Assembly: GCA_021791995.1 (NCBI GenBank)
Contig: JAJYVN010000150.1
Coordinates: forward strand, 1 to 7,214
DNA: 7,214 nt
Direction of reading: 5' to 3'
From: Bacillota bacterium
Lineage (GTDB): Bacteria > Bacillota > Sulfobacillia > RBS10-35 > JAJYVN01
A program made the position numbers and the translations under genes. The notes beneath the pieces are model-generated. The model was not told the origin of the DNA, made no database searches, and saw only the letters and a program-made list of their open reading frames with translations. Positions 4,601 to 7,214 of the stretch are shown here, piece by piece (the stretch's first letter is position 1; each line of letters opens with the position of its first letter).

Positions 4601-6277
4601 TCAAATCTCGGGAAGACGAAGGACCGCTCCGGTGCTGGCTGAGGTCACCATGGACGCATACCGTCCCAACCAACCCTCACGAATCCTCGGCCCAGGCGCA
4701 CGCCAGGCCTCCCGGCGCGCCGCCCACTCCTCCTCCGACAGAAGGGCATCCACGCGGCGGCCGGGAATATCGATCCGTACCCGGTCCCCGGGGCGCAGAA
4801 GGGCGATGGGTCCGCCCGAGGCCGCCTCTGGGGAGATGTGCCCGAGGCAGATACCCCGTGTTCCTCCGGAGAAACGCCCATCGGTGATGAGCGCCACCTT
4901 CTTGCCAAGCCCCTGCCCCTGCAATGCCGCCGTCGGTCCGAGCATCTCGGGCATCCCGGGACCACCGCGTGGCCCTTCATAACGAATGACCACGACGTCA
5001 CCCGCCTTCACCTTGCCCGCAGCGATGCCGTCCGCGGCCTCCTCCTGGGTCTCGAAGATGACCGCAGGGCCCTCGTGTACCGTAATGGAACGATCCACGG
5101 CTCCCGTCTTCAGGAGGGCGCCATCCGGCGCAAGGTTCCCATAGAGCACGGCCAACCCCCCCTCCGGGGAGTAAGCGTGATCCAGAGGCCGAATCACCTC
5201 CGGATCTCGGACGGCACTCTCCGCAATCTCCTCTCCTAAGGTCTTGCCGCTCACCGTCGGACAATCGAGGTTCAGCACGCCTGGCTTGTCGGCCAGTACA
5301 CGAAGGATCGCGGTGACCCCGCCTGCCCGGTGCACATCCTCGACGTGCCAGCGCGAAGCAGGACTCACCGAACAGATATAGGGTACACGCCGCGAGATCT
5401 CCGCAATGCGTGACAAGGGATAATCCAACCTCGCCTCGTTCGCGATGGCTATGCCGTGCAAAACGGTATTGGTGCTGCCCCCCATGGCCACATCCAGTGC
5501 AAAGGCGTTGTCGAGCGCCTCCACCGTTACGATATCGCGCGGCCGTATGCCCTGCTCAATGAGCCGCATCAGGCACGCGGCCACATGCCGCGCCATGGCA
5601 TCCCGCTCCTCCGTCTGCGCAAGCGCTGTGCCGTTACCAGGAAGGCCGAGCCCCATCGCCTCGGTCAGGCAGTTCATCGAATTGGCCGTAAACATCCCGG
5701 AACACGACCCGCAGGACGGACAGGCCAACCGCTCCAACTCACCCAGTTGGGCCACGCTCTGCGTCCCCGCCTGAACCGCCCCCACCGCCTCGAACACCGT
5801 GATCAGATCGATCGCGGTCCCGTCCGCGGTCCTTCCCGCTCGCATCGGCCCACCGCTGATGAACACCGTAGGGATGTTGACCCGCATGGCACCCATGAGC
5901 ATGCCGGGCGTAATCTTGTCACAGTTCGGAATGCAGATCATCCCGTCAAACCAATGGGCAGAGACCATGGTTTCCACCGAGTCCGCGATCAACTCTCGGC
6001 TCGGCAAGGAGTAGCGCATACCGATATGCCCCATGGCAATTCCATCGTCCACGCCAATGGTGTTGAACTCGAAGGGAACACCACCCGCCGCCCACACCGC
6101 CTCCTTGACGACGCGGCCAAACTCCTGCAGATGGCGATGCCCCGGAACAATATCAACGTACGAATTGCAGACACCGATAAAGGGTTTGTCGAAGTCCTCG
6201 TCGCGGAGTCCCGTGGCACGAAGCAGGCTGCGATGGCCAGCCCGATCCACACCACGCTTGATCATATCCGAGCGCAC
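4601..6277 (-). CDS. ilvD: Dihydroxy-acid dehydratase
   Basis: IlvD dehydrates 2,3-dihydroxy-isovalerate and 2,3-dihydroxy-3-methylvalerate to the 2-oxo acids leading to valine, leucine, isoleucine and pantothenate. It is a cytoplasmic Fe-S enzyme with Mg. The 558-residue product has the usual Bacillota length. Visible motifs are the N-terminal MRSDMIKRGVDRAGHRSLLR, PFEFNTIGVDDGIAMGHIGM (68-87; Asp-78 expected to bind Mg), NCDKITPGM (118-126; Cys-119 as a cluster ligand, Asp-120 and Lys-121 at the metal site), CPSCGSCSGM (186-195; Cys-192 as a cluster ligand) and GRFSGGTRG with the expected catalytic Ser-470. Cys-37 in VCNSY may be a further ligand; cluster type cannot be settled here. The GTG at 6277 lies 8 nt after AGGAGG (6286-6291). 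The TTG at 6283 is too close and the ATG at 6265 too far. No other ilv or leu gene is in the window. Confidence 0.97.
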   Translation of the reverse strand: MRSDMIKRGVDRAGHRSLLRATGLRDEDFDKPFIGVCNSYVDIVPGHRHLQEFGRVVKEAVWAAGGVPFEFNTIGVDDGIAMGHIGMRYSLPSRELIADSVETMVSAHWFDGMICIPNCDKITPGMLMGAMRVNIPTVFISGGPMRAGRTADGTAIDLITVFEAVGAVQAGTQSVAQLGELERLACPSCGSCSGMFTANSMNCLTEAMGLGLPGNGTALAQTEERDAMARHVAACLMRLIEQGIRPRDIVTVEALDNAFALDVAMGGSTNTVLHGIAIANEARLDYPLSRIAEISRRVPYICSVSPASRWHVEDVHRAGGVTAILRVLADKPGVLNLDCPTVSGKTLGEEIAESAVRDPEVIRPLDHAYSPEGGLAVLYGNLAPDGALLKTGAVDRSITVHEGPAVIFETQEEAADGIAAGKVKAGDVVVIRYEGPRGGPGMPEMLGPTAALQGQGLGKKVALITDGRFSGGTRGICLGHISPEAASGGPIALLRPGDRVRIDIPGRRVDALLSEEEWAARREAWRAPGPRIREGWLGRYASMVTSASTGAVLRLPEI

Positions 6278-6384
6278 ACCCAACGCCTCCTAACGCCGCC
6301 CGCCTCGGGCGGCACATATCCGCACAATTCTCGACAGGCGAGTTGTCCCCTGCACCCGGCATGAGGACCAGGACCGAGATAGTG
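6278..6384 (-). promoter_or_regulatory. ilvD leader region with two dyads
   Basis: This 107-nt gap lies between the DUF1854 stop and ilvD. A perfect 8-bp stem, GCCGCCCG (6295-6302) and CGGGCGGC (6306-6313), has a 3-nt loop and lies 3 nt upstream of the AGGAGG at 6286-6291. A second, bulged dyad (ACAATTCTCG at 6324-6333 against CGAGTTGT at 6339-6346) lies further upstream. Neither is followed by a T run, so these do not look like ordinary terminators. I see no clear -35/-10 pair, leader peptide or T-box element; ilvD may be read from the upstream transporter transcript. Confidence 0.5.
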
Positions 6385-6969
6385 CTATCCGCCAAGGCTC
6401 GTATCGACCCAAAGGTACTGTTCGATCAAGCGCCGGCTGTGGGCGGACATCCCCTCCCAATGCTCAAACACCACACGACGTCCCTCGCGGTCGGTGAAGA
6501 GGATCCTCCCCGGTCCGAGCAGACGTACATGGTCATTCAGATTGGGTAAATGTAAGCGTAACGGCCCCCGGTCGGTATCCACATCCCAGACCAGGGCAGG
6601 CCTCCATCGGTTCTCCACGCTGTCCTCGCGAACCGTAAGGACCTCGCGCACCTGCGGCACCACATAGCGGAGCTCCAGTTCCTCGCGAACCAGGGCGTGG
6701 CTCTCGGGGTCCACTCCATTCAAATCCGCCAGCATACCGACTTCCGCGCCACCACCATCAAAGAAGACGATCCAGCGCTCCGCGTCCGTCAGCGGAAAGG
6801 CGCGATAGCAGTTCACCTGCGGGTAACCGGCGGACTCCGTCACAAGGCGTAGCACACCGCTCGGCCCCCGCAAGACACGGATCGAAGCGGGATCGAGCAG
6901 ACGAAGTCCTTCCCCATTCCCAGCGGCACCGTCCAACGACATGGACCAGAGCGGAACGCGGCGAATCAT
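6385..6969 (-). CDS. DUF1854 family protein, ABC-transporter partner
   Basis: The 194-residue protein has a variable N-terminal part (1-50) and a DUF1854 domain (about 53-188). Characteristic stretches are NCYRAFPLTDAERWIVFFD (53-71), EVGMLADLNGVDPES (76-90), REELELRYVVPQV (95-107), DVDTDRGPLRLHL (129-141), the domain-typical DHVRLLGPGRILFTDREG (146-163) and SRRLIEQYL (178-186). There is no signal peptide or membrane helix, so it is probably cytoplasmic. Its ATG overlaps the stop of the ABC transporter (ATGA, 4 nt), which implies translational coupling and a fixed stoichiometry; GGGGGAGG lies about 13 nt upstream inside the transporter gene. Database families name homologs cyanophycin metabolism-associated because the pair often flanks cyanophycin synthetase genes, but it also occurs elsewhere. 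The molecular role is not known. Confidence 0.85.
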   Translation of the reverse strand: MIRRVPLWSMSLDGAAGNGEGLRLLDPASIRVLRGPSGVLRLVTESAGYPQVNCYRAFPLTDAERWIVFFDGGGAEVGMLADLNGVDPESHALVREELELRYVVPQVREVLTVREDSVENRWRPALVWDVDTDRGPLRLHLPNLNDHVRLLGPGRILFTDREGRRVVFEHWEGMSAHSRRLIEQYLWVDTSLGG

Positions 6970-7214
6970 GCCCCGATTCCAACCTCCCCCAACAACTGTG
7001 CGTTCTCGCGCTGCGCCTCCACCAACTTCGCATACTTTCCACCCAGTTGAAGAAGCTCCTCGTGCGTGCCCACCTCCACGACTTTCCCCTTGTCGAGTAC
7101 CACAACGCGACTGGCGTTCCGCAGGGTCGAGAGGCGGTGCGCGATCGCGAAGGTCGTCCGACCGTGCACAAGACGCGCGATCGCCTCCTGGATCTTCCGC
7201 TCGGTCTCGGTGTC
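6966..7214 (-). CDS. ABC transporter ATP-binding/permease protein, C-terminal part
   Basis: Only the last 82 codons are in the window, open at the right edge. The reading begins DTETERKIQEAI, the continuation of the D-loop after Walker B. The H-loop follows as TTFAIAHRLSTL, where the His contacts the ATP gamma-phosphate. Then come VVVLDKGKVVEVGTHEELL and GKYAKLVEAQ, the usual C-terminal end of MsbA/LmrA-type exporters with fused membrane and nucleotide-binding domains. The exporter type is inferred from this tail; the substrate cannot be told. It overlaps the DUF1854 start by 4 nt, which matches the known pairing of such half-transporters with DUF1854 proteins. Confidence 0.9.
   Translation of the reverse strand, partial: DTETERKIQEAIARLVHGRTTFAIAHRLSTLRNASRVVVLDKGKVVEVGTHEELLQLGGKYAKLVEAQRENAQLLGEVGIGA

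Noticed and set aside
3665..4642. 325-codon plus-strand open frame rich in Leu, His and Arg
   Set aside because: It is the antisense of the PspA coiled-coil gene; the Leu-rich look comes from complementing Gln, Lys and Glu codons.
5456..6364. 302-codon plus-strand open frame
   Set aside because: It is antisense to ilvD, which is complete and motif-rich. No ribosome binding site or family signature supports it.
6378..6389. Palindrome-like GATAG-TG-CTATC over the DUF1854 stop
   Set aside because: Short, partly inside the coding end, and not followed by termination features; likely chance.

Overview
The window looks like a chromosomal stretch of a GC-rich (by eye about 60% G+C), endospore-forming Bacillota. 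The spore former is inferred from an alpha/beta-type small acid-soluble spore protein. The Shine-Dalgarno sites are strong and G-rich (AGGAGG, GGGAGG, GAGGGGG), and GTG starts are common. An Alicyclobacillus/Kyrpidia-like lineage would fit, but that is a guess.

Layout: (1) About 1-182, minus strand: decayed N-terminal piece of an IS4-type transposase with a frameshift. (2) 243-317, minus: tRNA-Val(UAC) with encoded CCA and an upstream extended -10 promoter. (3) 512-721, plus: the SASP gene, the only plus-strand protein gene, facing the next block across a dyad. (4) 764-4504, minus: a compact run read in the order pspA, pspAA, pspAB, LD-carboxypeptidase, divergent ychF, with gaps of 22-67 nt, led by a promoter with a perfect TATAAT extended by TG. 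(5) 4601-6277, minus: ilvD, complete. (6) 6385-7214, minus: a DUF1854 gene overlapping by 4 nt the 3' end of an ABC transporter gene that runs off the window.

How the genes may work together: PspA with PspAA and PspAB is an envelope-stress module that protects the cytoplasmic membrane. The LD-carboxypeptidase trims tetrapeptides from murein turnover, so the run plausibly joins membrane maintenance and wall recycling. The ychF-like gene at its end encodes a P-loop NTPase whose switch regions are reduced compared with ordinary YchF. IlvD is a branched-chain amino acid and pantothenate precursor enzyme and stands without other ilv/leu genes here. The ABC/DUF1854 pair is a recognised association, in some bacteria next to cyanophycin genes.

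I found no CRISPR array, complete mobile element or clearly new system. The points most worth a second look are the reduced YchF paralog, the five-gene psp/ldc/ychF arrangement with a strong hairpin between pspA and pspAA, the SASP with an altered protease site, and the hairpin adjoining the ilvD ribosome binding site.
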